DNA of 5,103 nucleotides, from positions 1 to 5,103 of the forward strand of contig CACYBP010000281.1 of assembly GCA_902772625.1 (NCBI GenBank). Reading direction: 5' to 3'. The position numbers and the translations under genes are program-made. The notes below the pieces were generated by a model, which had not been told where the DNA came from, ran no database searches, and saw nothing but the letters and a program-made list of their open reading frames with translations. Positions 1 through 5,103 of the stretch are shown here, piece by piece (within the stretch, counting starts at the first letter, position 1; every line of letters starts with the position of its first letter). The DNA is from Oscillospiraceae bacterium (lineage in GTDB: Bacteria > Bacillota > Clostridia > Oscillospirales > QAMX01).

Positions 1-890
1 ATGGCGGCCAGCTGCCAATCGTAGTTGTCGGCGTGGATCACGCTGCCGCAGTATTCGCAGCGTGCGGAGGAGTTGACGTCCAGCGGCGCGCCGCAGTTCG
101 GGCAGAAAATCTTCTTGACGCCGGCGGTGGCCGAGGTGGTCTTGCCCTTGGAGCGGACGAGATCCCATTCGTAGGTCATGAATTTCTCTCTGGTGCGGTT
201 GCCGGAGATCAGGGCCCCGGTGTTGTCGTCCAGGGTGTAATCCACGATACGGGTCTGGAGAACCGCGGTGATCAGATCGTTTTCCGGGGTCTGCCGGAAG
301 CCCTTGAGAGTGACGTTCATGACCGCGATGCGCTCCACATAATTGGTGCGATGGCCGGTCTTATACGCCTGGAGCTGGCGCTCCATCTGGGTATAGAGGT
401 TGTCGGAGAAGTAGGGACGCAGAGGCTCGATATCCTTGGCGGTCCAGCCGTTCTGCATCTGCACGTACAGATTGGAAAGCTTTTCGCGGAAAGCCTCCTC
501 GTTGAAATCGGGGTCGATGGGATAATACTCGTTCATGTCCCGCAAAGCGGGCTGGGCCTCGCGCTGCATCCTGACCGGGCCGCTCTTCTGCGAGGAGCCG
601 CCTCCCTTTTTCAGGAAGCGGAAGAGCACGAAGGCGACGACGGCGATGACGATGATGATCTGAAGCGGCCAGGGAAGCAGGAAGAAGAGCGAGAAGAACG
701 AGGAATCGGAATCAGAGTCGCTGCCTCCCCAGTCGTCCGAGCCTCCCCAATCGTCCGAACCTCCGCCGAAGTCGAAGTCGTTGTCGCCCGAAAAATCGCC
801 GAAATCCACCGCCGCGGCGGGGAACAGCGTGAGCGAAAAGACCAGCGAGAAAGCCAGCAGAATGGCAAGCAATTTCAGTGTCGTTTTCAT
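1..890 (-). CDS. Tim44-like membrane protein with signal peptide and C-terminal zinc ribbon (partial, 3' end off window)
   Basis: The reading frame is open from the ATG at 890 to the left edge, giving 296 residues without a stop, so the C-terminus is missing. Residues 1-27 look like a Sec signal peptide: MKTT, a hydrophobic core, then a PAAA-type cleavage site. Residues 29-64 are a low-complexity Gly/Asp/Ser/Trp linker with two GGSDDW copies. Residues 67-92 form a membrane segment ending in positively charged RFLKK. Residues about 120-245 resemble the Tim44-like (NTF2-fold) domain, for example the FNEEAFREKLSNLYVQMQNGW region and the following YF...L pattern. A zinc ribbon follows, CPNCG at 263-267 and CEYCG at 278-282. 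The role of bacterial proteins of this build is not established. Membrane anchoring is inferred, with the Tim44-like and ribbon parts probably cytoplasmic. An AAAGG lies 8 nt before the ATG. It lies 86 bp downstream of the ATPase gene with no clear promoter of its own, so co-transcription is possible but unproven. Confidence 0.8.
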   Translation of the reverse strand, partial: MKTTLKLLAILLAFSLVFSLTLFPAAAVDFGDFSGDNDFDFGGGSDDWGGSDDWGGSDSDSDSSFFSLFFLLPWPLQIIIVIAVVAFVLFRFLKKGGGSSQKSGPVRMQREAQPALRDMNEYYPIDPDFNEEAFREKLSNLYVQMQNGWTAKDIEPLRPYFSDNLYTQMERQLQAYKTGHRTNYVERIAVMNVTLKGFRQTPENDLITAVLQTRIVDYTLDDNTGALISGNRTREKFMTYEWDLVRSKGKTTSATAGVKKIFCPNCGAPLDVNSSARCEYCGSVIHADNYDWQLAA

Positions 891-924
891 ACCGTCGCCC
901 TTTCTTGATCATTCCTCGATTTTT

Positions 925-960
925 CCCCGCGGGATGCCATCCGTCTCCGAAGCCGCGGGG
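925..960. repeat. GC-rich inverted repeat between ATPase and Tim44-like genes
   Basis: CCCCGCGG at 925-932 is exactly complementary to CCGCGGGG at 953-960, with a 20-nt loop. Neither strand has a T-tract after the stem; the minus-strand transcript continues with A-rich sequence. It is therefore not a convincing intrinsic terminator. It could protect or separate the ATPase message from the downstream message. A perfect 10-bp palindrome, GAAGGCCTTC, follows at 961-970. Confidence 0.45.
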
Positions 961-976
961 GAAGGCCTTCGGGCGG

Positions 977-3094
977 TTATTTGATTTTCATGGTGCGCAG
1001 GGAATTCAGCACGCACAAAAGCGCCACCCCCACGTCGGCAAACACTGCGAGCCACATCCCCGTGATCCCGAACACGCTGAGGATCAGGACCAGAGCCTTC
1101 ACCAGAAGCGCGAAGGCCACGTTTTCCCGGGCGATGCGCATGGTGCGGCGCGCGCCGAGGATCGCGCGGCCGATCTTCCGGGGATCGTCGTCGGTCAGGA
1201 CCACGTCGGCCGCCTCGCGCGCGGCGTCGCTTCCCAGGGCTCCCATGGCAAATCCCACGTCGGCCCGCATGATCACCGGGGCGTCGTTGATGCCGTCGCC
1301 CGCGAAGGCCACGGTCTCGCCCTTGCCGAGAAGCGTTTCGACCTTTTCCACCTTCTGATCGGGCATCAGCTCGGCGTAGACCTCGTCGACCTGAAGCGTC
1401 TTCGCGACGGTTTCTGCCGCGGCTCTGCCGTCTCCGGTGAGCATGGCGATCTTTCTGACGCCGAGCTTTCTGAGCGACGCCAGAGCGTCCTTCGCGCTCT
1501 CTTTGATGCGGTCGGAGATCACCACGTGACCCAGATATTCGTTTTCCTTCGCCACGTGCACCACGCTTCCCTCGGCGTGATGGCAATCGTCCTTCCAGAC
1601 GATGCCCCGCGCCTCCATCAGCTTGGCGTTGCCCACGTAGCAGGTGACGCCGTCGATCACGGCCTCCACGCCCAGCCCCGAAAGCTCCCTGACCTCGCCG
1701 ACGCGGGACTTGTCGATATGCCCGCCGTGAGCGCGGATGATGGATTCGGCAATGGGATGGGTGGAATAGCTCTCGGCCGCCGCGGCGACGTCCAGAAGCA
1801 CGTCTGCGGAGACCTCTTTCGGATGCACCACCGTCACCTCGAAGCTTCCTTCGGTCAGGGTGCCGGTCTTGTCAAAGACCGCCGCGCTGATCTTCGAAAG
1901 CGGGTCGAAAAGATTGGCTCCCTTTACAAGGATCCCCTCCCGGGCCGCGCCGCCGATACCGCCGAAAAAGGCCAGAGGCACCGAGATCACCAGCGCGCAG
2001 GGGCAGGACACCACCAGAAAAGTCAGGGCCCGGTAGATCCAGGTGCGCCAGTCGCCTGTGAAAAGCGGCGGGATCACGGCCAGAAGCACCGCCGCCGCCA
2101 CCACCGCGGGGGTGTAGACGCGGGCAAAGCGGGTGATAAAGGCCTCGGTCTTCGCCTTTTTCTCGGCCGAATGCTCCACCATGTCGAGAATGCGCGCCAC
2201 GGTGCTTTCGCCGTAGGGCTTTTGGACGCGGATCCGGAGAAGGCCCGAAAGCACCACGCCGCCGCCCGGCACCTCGTCTTCGGGGCCGACGCTCTTCGGC
2301 AGGTTTTCGCCGGTCAGAGCAGAAAGATCCAGGTCGCTGGTCCCTTCCAGGATCACCCCGTCCAGAGGGATCCTTTCGCCGGGCTTCACCACGACGGTCT
2401 CGCCCACCGAGACCTCCTCCGGCCTGATCTCGATCTCTTCCCCGTTCCTTGCAACCCGGGCCGTATCGGGCCGGATCGCCATCATGGAGGCGATGGACCG
2501 GCGGCTCTTTTCCACCGCCAGATCCTGAAGCCCCTCGCCGATCTGATAGAAAAGCATCACCGCCGCGGCCTCCGGGAATTCGCCGATGGCGATGGCGCCG
2601 ATCCCGGCGACGGCCATCAGGAAGGCTTCGTCCAGAAGCTCTCCGTGGATCAGCCCGAAAAAGGCTTCCTTCAGCACGTCAAAGCCCGCGAGCAGCCACG
2701 CGGCAAGAAACATGCCGATCCTCACGTACCCCTCTGGCACGAAGAAGGCGGCGATGAAGAGCGCCGACGCGATCCCGATCAGGATCCATTTGCCCTTTCC
2801 CTCTTCCTCCTCTTCTTCCTCCGCAAGGTGAGAGTGGTCGTGGGAATGGTGATGCCCGTGCTCATGCCCGTGCCCGTGGTCATGTCCGTGACCGTGATCG
2901 TGTTCATGCTCGTGGTCGTGGTCGTGTTCATGCTCGTGGTCGTGGTCGTGGTCATGCTCATGCTCGTGGTCGTGGTCATGCTCGTGGTCATGCTCATGCT
3001 CGTGACCGTGGCCGTGCTCATGCCCGTGATCGCGGTCGTGAGCGGAGGATTCCTCCGCTTTTGCGGTTTCGAGGTCTTTCTTGTCCTCTTCCAT
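977..3094 (-). CDS. zntA: P1B-type heavy-metal (Zn/Cd/Pb) efflux ATPase with long poly-His N-terminal tract
   Basis: This 705-residue protein is an inner-membrane ATPase that pumps divalent soft metals, most likely Zn(II)/Cd(II)/Pb(II), out of the cytoplasm. About eight membrane segments fit the sequence: near 103-119, 124-140, 157-171, 172-186, 327-345, 354-378, 657-675 and 679-697. The family signatures are present: actuator TGE at 261-263, membrane metal site SCPCAL with C364 and C366, phosphorylated D408 in DKTGTLT, HP at 446-447, TGDG at 553-556 and GDGINDAP at 599-606. K666 and D687 (ADVG) in the last two segments match the polar residues typical of the Zn/Cd/Pb subgroup rather than Cu exporters. 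There is no CxxC HMA domain. Residues 19-89 instead hold 36 His alternating with Asp, Glu or Gly, then seven Glu (92-98). The gene follows the ArsR-type sensor by 101 bp on the same strand, which suggests metal-induced expression. The zntA/cadA symbol denotes the family; the exact metal is inferred. Confidence 0.95.
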   Translation of the reverse strand: MEEDKKDLETAKAEESSAHDRDHGHEHGHGHEHEHDHEHDHDHEHEHDHDHDHEHEHDHDHEHEHDHGHGHDHGHGHEHGHHHSHDHSHLAEEEEEEEGKGKWILIGIASALFIAAFFVPEGYVRIGMFLAAWLLAGFDVLKEAFFGLIHGELLDEAFLMAVAGIGAIAIGEFPEAAAVMLFYQIGEGLQDLAVEKSRRSIASMMAIRPDTARVARNGEEIEIRPEEVSVGETVVVKPGERIPLDGVILEGTSDLDLSALTGENLPKSVGPEDEVPGGGVVLSGLLRIRVQKPYGESTVARILDMVEHSAEKKAKTEAFITRFARVYTPAVVAAAVLLAVIPPLFTGDWRTWIYRALTFLVVSCPCALVISVPLAFFGGIGGAAREGILVKGANLFDPLSKISAAVFDKTGTLTEGSFEVTVVHPKEVSADVLLDVAAAAESYSTHPIAESIIRAHGGHIDKSRVGEVRELSGLGVEAVIDGVTCYVGNAKLMEARGIVWKDDCHHAEGSVVHVAKENEYLGHVVISDRIKESAKDALASLRKLGVRKIAMLTGDGRAAAETVAKTLQVDEVYAELMPDQKVEKVETLLGKGETVAFAGDGINDAPVIMRADVGFAMGALGSDAAREAADVVLTDDDPRKIGRAILGARRTMRIARENVAFALLVKALVLILSVFGITGMWLAVFADVGVALLCVLNSLRTMKIK
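2828..3040 (-). repeat. Low-complexity repeat encoding the (His-X)n metal-binding tract
   Basis: This stretch of the ATPase gene encodes residues 19-89 as CAY codons alternating with Asp, Glu or Gly codons, so the DNA is a 6-bp-periodic repeat. A 24-bp unit is duplicated exactly in tandem at 2901-2924 and 2925-2948, giving an eight-residue period of alternating His with two Asp and two Glu. Changes in multiples of 6 bp would keep the frame, so the length may vary between strains. Histidine-rich tails of this kind usually bind Zn, Ni or Cu; binding here is inferred from composition. Confidence 0.9.
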
Positions 3095-3106
3095 CGTATT
3101 ATACCA

Positions 3107-3114
3107 TCCTTTTT
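3107..3114 (-). promoter_or_regulatory. Ribosome binding site of the ATPase gene
   Basis: The minus strand reads AAAAAGGA here, the best ribosome-site match before the ATG at 3094. Its spacing of 12 nt is longer than usual. No better start codon with a better spaced site is visible upstream, and the conserved part of the protein begins well downstream, so the start is reasonable but not certain. Confidence 0.5.
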
Positions 3115-3126
3115 CTCCGGAGAAAA
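3111..3126. repeat. Perfect 16-bp palindrome in the ATPase leader
   Basis: TTTTCTCCGGAGAAAA is self-complementary over its whole length and overlaps the A-run of the ATPase ribosome site. A second small dyad, AGGAA/TTCCT with a 2-nt centre, lies beside it at 3128-3139, and the half TTTCTCCGG recurs at 3149-3157. As RNA the palindrome would form a 6-bp stem with a CCGG loop. It may affect translation of the ATPase or be a protein-binding dyad. It lacks the GC-rich stem and T-tract arrangement of a good terminator. Confidence 0.5.
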
Positions 3127-3195
3127 GAGGAAGTTTCCTTTATTTCGGTTTCTCCGGCACTTTTTGCCCGGAAAGGCTCGCCTCTCAGGAAGCGG

Positions 3196-3549
3196 TCACT
3201 CCGGGCGTCTTTCGGTGAGATGCTCGAATCCCATCTCTATGATCATGCGGACGTGTTCGTCCGCCAGCGCGTAATAAACGAGCTTTCCCTCCCGGCGGGT
3301 CTTCACCAGGTTGCTTTCGCGCAGGGTGCGCAGCTGGTGCGATACCGCCGACTGGGAAACGCCCAGAAGCTCGGTCAGAGCGCAGACGCACATCTCCGAT
3401 TTCCACAGGGCGTAAAGCAGTTTGACCCGGGTGGAATCGGCGAAGATCGAAAAAAGCCCCGCGAGCTCCTTCAAAAGCTCATCCCGGGGAAGCTCGCGCT
3501 TCACCTCCGAAAGCAGCGCTTCGTGATCGTGTACCGGCGCGGCGTTCAT
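3196..3549 (-). CDS. ArsR/SmtB-family metal-sensing repressor (ZiaR/SmtB-like)
   Basis: This 117-residue winged-helix repressor probably dimerises on the operator upstream of its own gene and releases DNA on binding metal. The core is typical: FADSTRVKLLYAL at 36-48, then a helix-turn-helix with the recognition helix around SQSAVSHQLRTLR (65-77), then the wing GKLVYYAL (88-95). Two metal sites are visible. C54 and C56 in MCVCAL match the alpha-3 cysteines of ArsR, CadC and ZiaR, with H7 and H9 as possible partners. D97, H99, H110 and E113 reproduce the spacing of the SmtB/ZiaR alpha-5 zinc site. This favours Zn over arsenic as signal, and the adjacent Zn/Cd exporter agrees. The ATG at 3549 is chosen because AGGGAGG lies 7 nt before it. 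The in-frame ATG at 3567 would overlap that ribosome site and has none of its own. Confidence 0.93.
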   Translation of the reverse strand: MNAAPVHDHEALLSEVKRELPRDELLKELAGLFSIFADSTRVKLLYALWKSEMCVCALTELLGVSQSAVSHQLRTLRESNLVKTRREGKLVYYALADEHVRMIIEMGFEHLTERRPE

Positions 3550-3556
3550 ATATGAG

Positions 3557-3563
3557 CCTCCCT
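3557..3563 (-). promoter_or_regulatory. Ribosome binding site that fixes the start of the metal sensor
   Basis: The minus strand reads AGGGAGG, 7 nt before the ATG at 3549. The alternative ATG at 3567 sits directly on the upstream edge of this site, so the shorter 117-residue product is favoured. Confidence 0.85.
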
Positions 3564-3587
3564 TCATATGTTTGTTCGTTCATATGA
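3564..3587. promoter_or_regulatory. Probable ArsR/SmtB-type operator
   Basis: TCATATG at 3564-3570 and CATATGA at 3581-3587 form a perfect 7-bp inverted repeat separated by 10 bp. The right arm, read on the minus strand, continues as CATATGAAC, close to the ATATGAAC half-site known for this regulator family. The left arm is less conserved toward the centre. The dyad overlaps the -10 hexamer and the expected start site (near 3577) of the sensor promoter, so binding should block initiation. The assignment rests on position and resemblance. Confidence 0.75.
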
Positions 3588-3612
3588 TAGCACAGGCTAA
3601 CCCGTCTGTCAA
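3584..3612 (-). promoter_or_regulatory. Sigma-70-type promoter of the metal sensor/ATPase unit
   Basis: On the minus strand a perfect -35, TTGACA (3607-3612), is followed by a 17-bp spacer and TATCAT as -10 (3584-3589), with an extended -10 TG one base upstream. Transcription should start near 3577, giving a leader of about 28 nt that contains the AGGGAGG ribosome site. The near-consensus strength fits a promoter held off by a repressor until metal is present. Confidence 0.85.
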
Positions 3613-3621
3613 CCCCTCTTC

Positions 3622-3650
3622 TTGTCTTTTTTGAGAATCTATGATAAGAT
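3622..3650 (+). promoter_or_regulatory. Probable sigma-70-type promoter of the TIM-barrel gene
   Basis: TTGTCT (3622-3627), a 17-bp spacer and TAAGAT (3645-3650) make a reasonable promoter on the plus strand. The start would be near 3657, about 20 nt before the ATG at 3677. It lies back to back with the sensor promoter, the two -35 boxes being only 9 bp apart. Confidence 0.65.
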
Positions 3651-3660
3651 ACGAAAAAAA

Positions 3661-3667
3661 GAAAGGA
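3661..3667 (+). promoter_or_regulatory. Ribosome binding site of the TIM-barrel gene
   Basis: GAAAGGA lies 9 nt before the ATG at 3677. Together with the promoter placing the transcript start near 3657, it selects 3677 over the in-frame ATG at 3641, which falls inside the -10 region. Confidence 0.75.
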
Positions 3668-3676
3668 TGCGCCGCC

Positions 3677-4498
3677 ATGCGTCTTCCCCTGTATCTTTCC
3701 ACCGGCGCGTTCACCGGCCGGATCAATCACAGAAATCCCGCTCTTCTCTTCGACGCCGCGAAGGCCTTCCGGGTCTCGGGCTTCGAGCTGATGATCTTTG
3801 AAGAGCTTTACGAGCCCGCCCCGACCCTCTTCCCGCTTTACCGGGAGGCAGGGATCCGGATCCCGCTTCTTCACGCCGACAAAAGGATCGGCGACTTCCT
3901 GTCGCTGCCCGACGGGGAAAGGGACGCGCTGGAGCTTTTCCGGAAAAATCTGGAGCTTGCGCGGCTCGCAGGCGCCCGGGGCCTTGTGACCCATTGCTGG
4001 GGCATGCCGCCGAGCGACCTCTATACCGATCAGATCTACCGGCGGGTGGGGCTTCTCAAGAAGCGCGCCGAGGAGGAGGGACTTCTCCTGCTGGTGGAAA
4101 ACTGCGTCTGCTCCAATCGCTCTCCCCTGACCCACATGCAAAACCTCCGCGCTCTCTATCCCGATATCTCCTTTACGGTGGACACCCGCTGCTCGGAATT
4201 CCACGGGGAGCTTGCCCGGACCCTTTCGGACCGGGAGCTTTGGGAAAAGAACGTGCGCCACGTCCATATCAACGACTACAAGGGCGCGGTCAAGGACTGG
4301 AACGCGCGCTATCCCATTCCCCGTCCCCCGGCGGGGCAGATCGACTGGCCCTTTTTCTTCCGTTCGCTTTCCGCCCTCGGCTACGGGGGCAGCGTGACGC
4401 TGGAGGCCCCGGCGATGCTTCCCGAGGGGCTCGACGTCCCGGCTCTTTCCGAAACGCTGGACTTTCTGGATCGCGGGTTTTCCGCGGTCGGCCTCTGA
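3677..4498 (+). CDS. Xylose isomerase-like TIM-barrel protein (sugar phosphate isomerase/epimerase family)
   Basis: The product has 273 residues, the usual size for single-domain TIM barrels of the AP-endonuclease-2/xylose-isomerase-like superfamily. Such enzymes are metal-dependent and isomerise or epimerise sugars, keto-acids or inositols; the substrate here cannot be read from sequence. Strand-end residues fit the metal-binding and active-site pattern: H66 (PLLHADK), H106 (VTHCWG), E141 (LLVEN), D169 and H176 (FTVDTRCSEFH), H195 and H197 with D200 (HVHIND), and E243 (VTLEAP). No signal peptide or membrane segment is seen, so it is probably cytoplasmic. It is divergent from the metal sensor and converges on the galactonate dehydratase gene, which hints at sugar-acid catabolism but does not place them in one operon. 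The start at 3677 is chosen for its ribosome site; 3641 would add 12 residues of poor, lysine-rich sequence. Confidence 0.85.
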   Translation: MRLPLYLSTGAFTGRINHRNPALLFDAAKAFRVSGFELMIFEELYEPAPTLFPLYREAGIRIPLLHADKRIGDFLSLPDGERDALELFRKNLELARLAGARGLVTHCWGMPPSDLYTDQIYRRVGLLKKRAEEEGLLLLVENCVCSNRSPLTHMQNLRALYPDISFTVDTRCSEFHGELARTLSDRELWEKNVRHVHINDYKGAVKDWNARYPIPRPPAGQIDWPFFFRSLSALGYGGSVTLEAPAMLPEGLDVPALSETLDFLDRGFSAVGL

Positions 4499-4521
4499 AG
4501 CTTTTTCAGCTCTGCTTCAGA
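4494..4521. repeat. Inverted repeat across the stop codon of the TIM-barrel gene
   Basis: TCTGAAGC (4494-4501) pairs exactly with GCTTCAGA (4514-4521) around a 12-nt loop. It includes the TGA stop at 4496-4498 and lies just before the terminator hairpin. No T-tract follows, so it is at most an accessory 3' structure. Confidence 0.35.
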
Positions 4522-4525
4522 CAGC

Positions 4526-4561
4526 AAAAAGCCCCGGCATGACGCCGGGGCTCGTCTTTTT
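4526..4561. terminator. Bidirectional rho-independent terminator
   Basis: A perfect 9-bp stem, AGCCCCGGC (4530-4538) and GCCGGGGCT (4544-4552), closes a 5-nt loop. On the plus strand it is followed after a short CGTC by five T (4557-4561), ending the TIM-barrel transcript. On the minus strand the AAAAA at 4526-4530 gives a T-run directly at the stem, ending the galactonate dehydratase transcript. It sits exactly between the two convergent genes. Confidence 0.92.
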
Positions 4562-4581
4562 GCCGTTTCAGATGAAACCGG

Positions 4582-5103
4582 TCACCACTGGGCGATGGAG
4601 CCGTCCTCGAAATACTGGCGCGGGGTGTCCCAATCGCCGGGATAGGAATTATATTTGATGAATTCCTCGTCGGGCTCGATGCAGAGGCCTTCGCCCTCGG
4701 GCACGGCGATGGAGCCCTCCACCACCATGAAGGGGTTCTTGAGGTACCCTTCCCCAAGCTGGAGATTGCCGGGCACCCAGGGATGCTCCTGCACGATGAA
4801 ATTGTGGGTGCAGGCGTCCAGCTGCAGGCAGGAGGCCAGCGAGATCGGCCCCAGAGGATTGTGCGGGGCGATGTTCGCGTAGTAGGTTTCGGCCATGGAG
4901 GCGATCTTCCTCGCCTCGAAAATGCCGCCGCAGTGGCAGATATCGGGCTGGACCACCACCGCCGCCTGCTTCTCCAGGACCTCCCGGAAGCCCCACTTGG
5001 TGAACAGGCGCTCTCCGGTGGCGATGGGCACGCTGGTCATAGAGGCGATGCGGGCCAGGGTATCCACGTTTTCAGGCAGGCACGGCTCCTCCAGGAACAT
5101 GGG
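4582..5103 (-). CDS. dgoD: D-galactonate dehydratase, enolase superfamily (partial, N-terminal part off window)
   Basis: Only the last 173 residues are present, about half of the usual 380; the gene runs off the right edge, and the ATG at 5100 is internal. Enzymes of this family dehydrate D-galactonate to 2-dehydro-3-deoxy-D-galactonate using Mg2+ in the cytoplasm. The C-terminal half of the mandelate-racemase/enolase barrel is clear: the metal-ligand EEP at fragment residues 5-7, the second ligand in ATGER (28-32), QPDICHCGGI with the Asp of the catalytic dyad, and APHNPLGP with the catalytic His. The tail ending EDGSIAQW resembles that of E. coli DgoD (EDNSVAEW). The gene ends with TGA at 4582-4584, just beyond the shared terminator. 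Related sugar-acid dehydratases in the same subgroup cannot be fully excluded without the N-terminal half. Confidence 0.88.
   Translation of the reverse strand, partial: PMFLEEPCLPENVDTLARIASMTSVPIATGERLFTKWGFREVLEKQAAVVVQPDICHCGGIFEARKIASMAETYYANIAPHNPLGPISLASCLQLDACTHNFIVQEHPWVPGNLQLGEGYLKNPFMVVEGSIAVPEGEGLCIEPDEEFIKYNSYPGDWDTPRQYFEDGSIAQW

Noticed and set aside
33..908. A 291-codon open frame on the plus strand at the left end
   Set aside because: It mirrors the Tim44-like gene on the minus strand, which has a signal peptide, a membrane segment and a CxxC zinc ribbon. The plus frame shows no coherent domain.
925..960. Intrinsic terminator after the ATPase gene
   Set aside because: The stem is perfect but no T-tract follows on the minus strand, and the 20-nt loop is large.
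2828..3040. Possible CRISPR or minisatellite array suggested by the repeated CGTGGT/CATGCT units
   Set aside because: There are no unique spacers; the periodicity is explained fully by alternating His and acidic codons in frame with the ATPase.
3098..3103. A perfect TATAAT on the minus strand just before the ATPase start codon
   Set aside because: No -35-like hexamer lies at the right distance, and the transcript would begin at the start codon without a ribosome site.
878..3274. A 798-codon open frame on the plus strand opposite the ATPase gene
   Set aside because: It is antisense to a clear P-type ATPase, has no recognisable domain, and its Val/Met-rich stretch is simply the reverse complement of the His repeat. 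GC-rich codon use readily leaves such frames open.
3479..4267. A 262-codon minus-strand frame opposite the TIM-barrel gene
   Set aside because: It overlaps the promoter region and the metal sensor, has no family signature, and lies antisense to a gene with conserved active-site motifs.

Overview
The window is GC-rich coding DNA with short AT-rich intergenic gaps. Its genes look like those of a GC-rich Firmicute of the Clostridia type, probably gut-associated: a Tim44-like zinc-ribbon membrane protein, a galactonate dehydratase close to clostridial forms, and strong sigma-70-type promoters with AGGAGG-like ribosome sites. This assignment is an inference from protein style, not from a marker gene.

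The layout has two halves. The left half (1-3549) lies on the minus strand and reads right to left. First comes an ArsR/SmtB-family metal sensor (3196-3549), then a P1B-type Zn/Cd/Pb-exporting ATPase (977-3094), then a secreted or membrane-anchored Tim44-like protein with a zinc ribbon (1-890, cut by the window edge). The sensor has a textbook promoter (TTGACA, 17 bp, TATCAT) whose -10 and start site are covered by a dyad and by repeated TTCATAT elements, as expected for autorepression relieved by metal. The ATPase probably follows from the same transcript. Whether the Tim44-like gene belongs to the metal operon is open.

The right half holds sugar metabolism. A xylose-isomerase-like TIM-barrel protein (3677-4498, plus strand) is divergent from the metal sensor and has its own promoter. 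It converges on the C-terminal half of a D-galactonate dehydratase gene (4582-5103, minus strand, running off the right edge). A strong bidirectional hairpin terminator separates the two.

The most distinctive feature is the N-terminus of the ATPase. The usual CxxC heavy-metal-associated domain is absent. In its place is a tract of about 70 residues in which every second residue is histidine (36 His, alternating with Asp, Glu or Gly), followed by a run of seven glutamates. The DNA encoding it is a low-complexity repeat with an exact 24-bp tandem duplication. I see no wholly new system: the left half is a recognisable metal-efflux module with an unusual metal-binding tail. There is no RNA gene, mobile element or CRISPR array that I can support, and no gene-free stretch over 300 bases.
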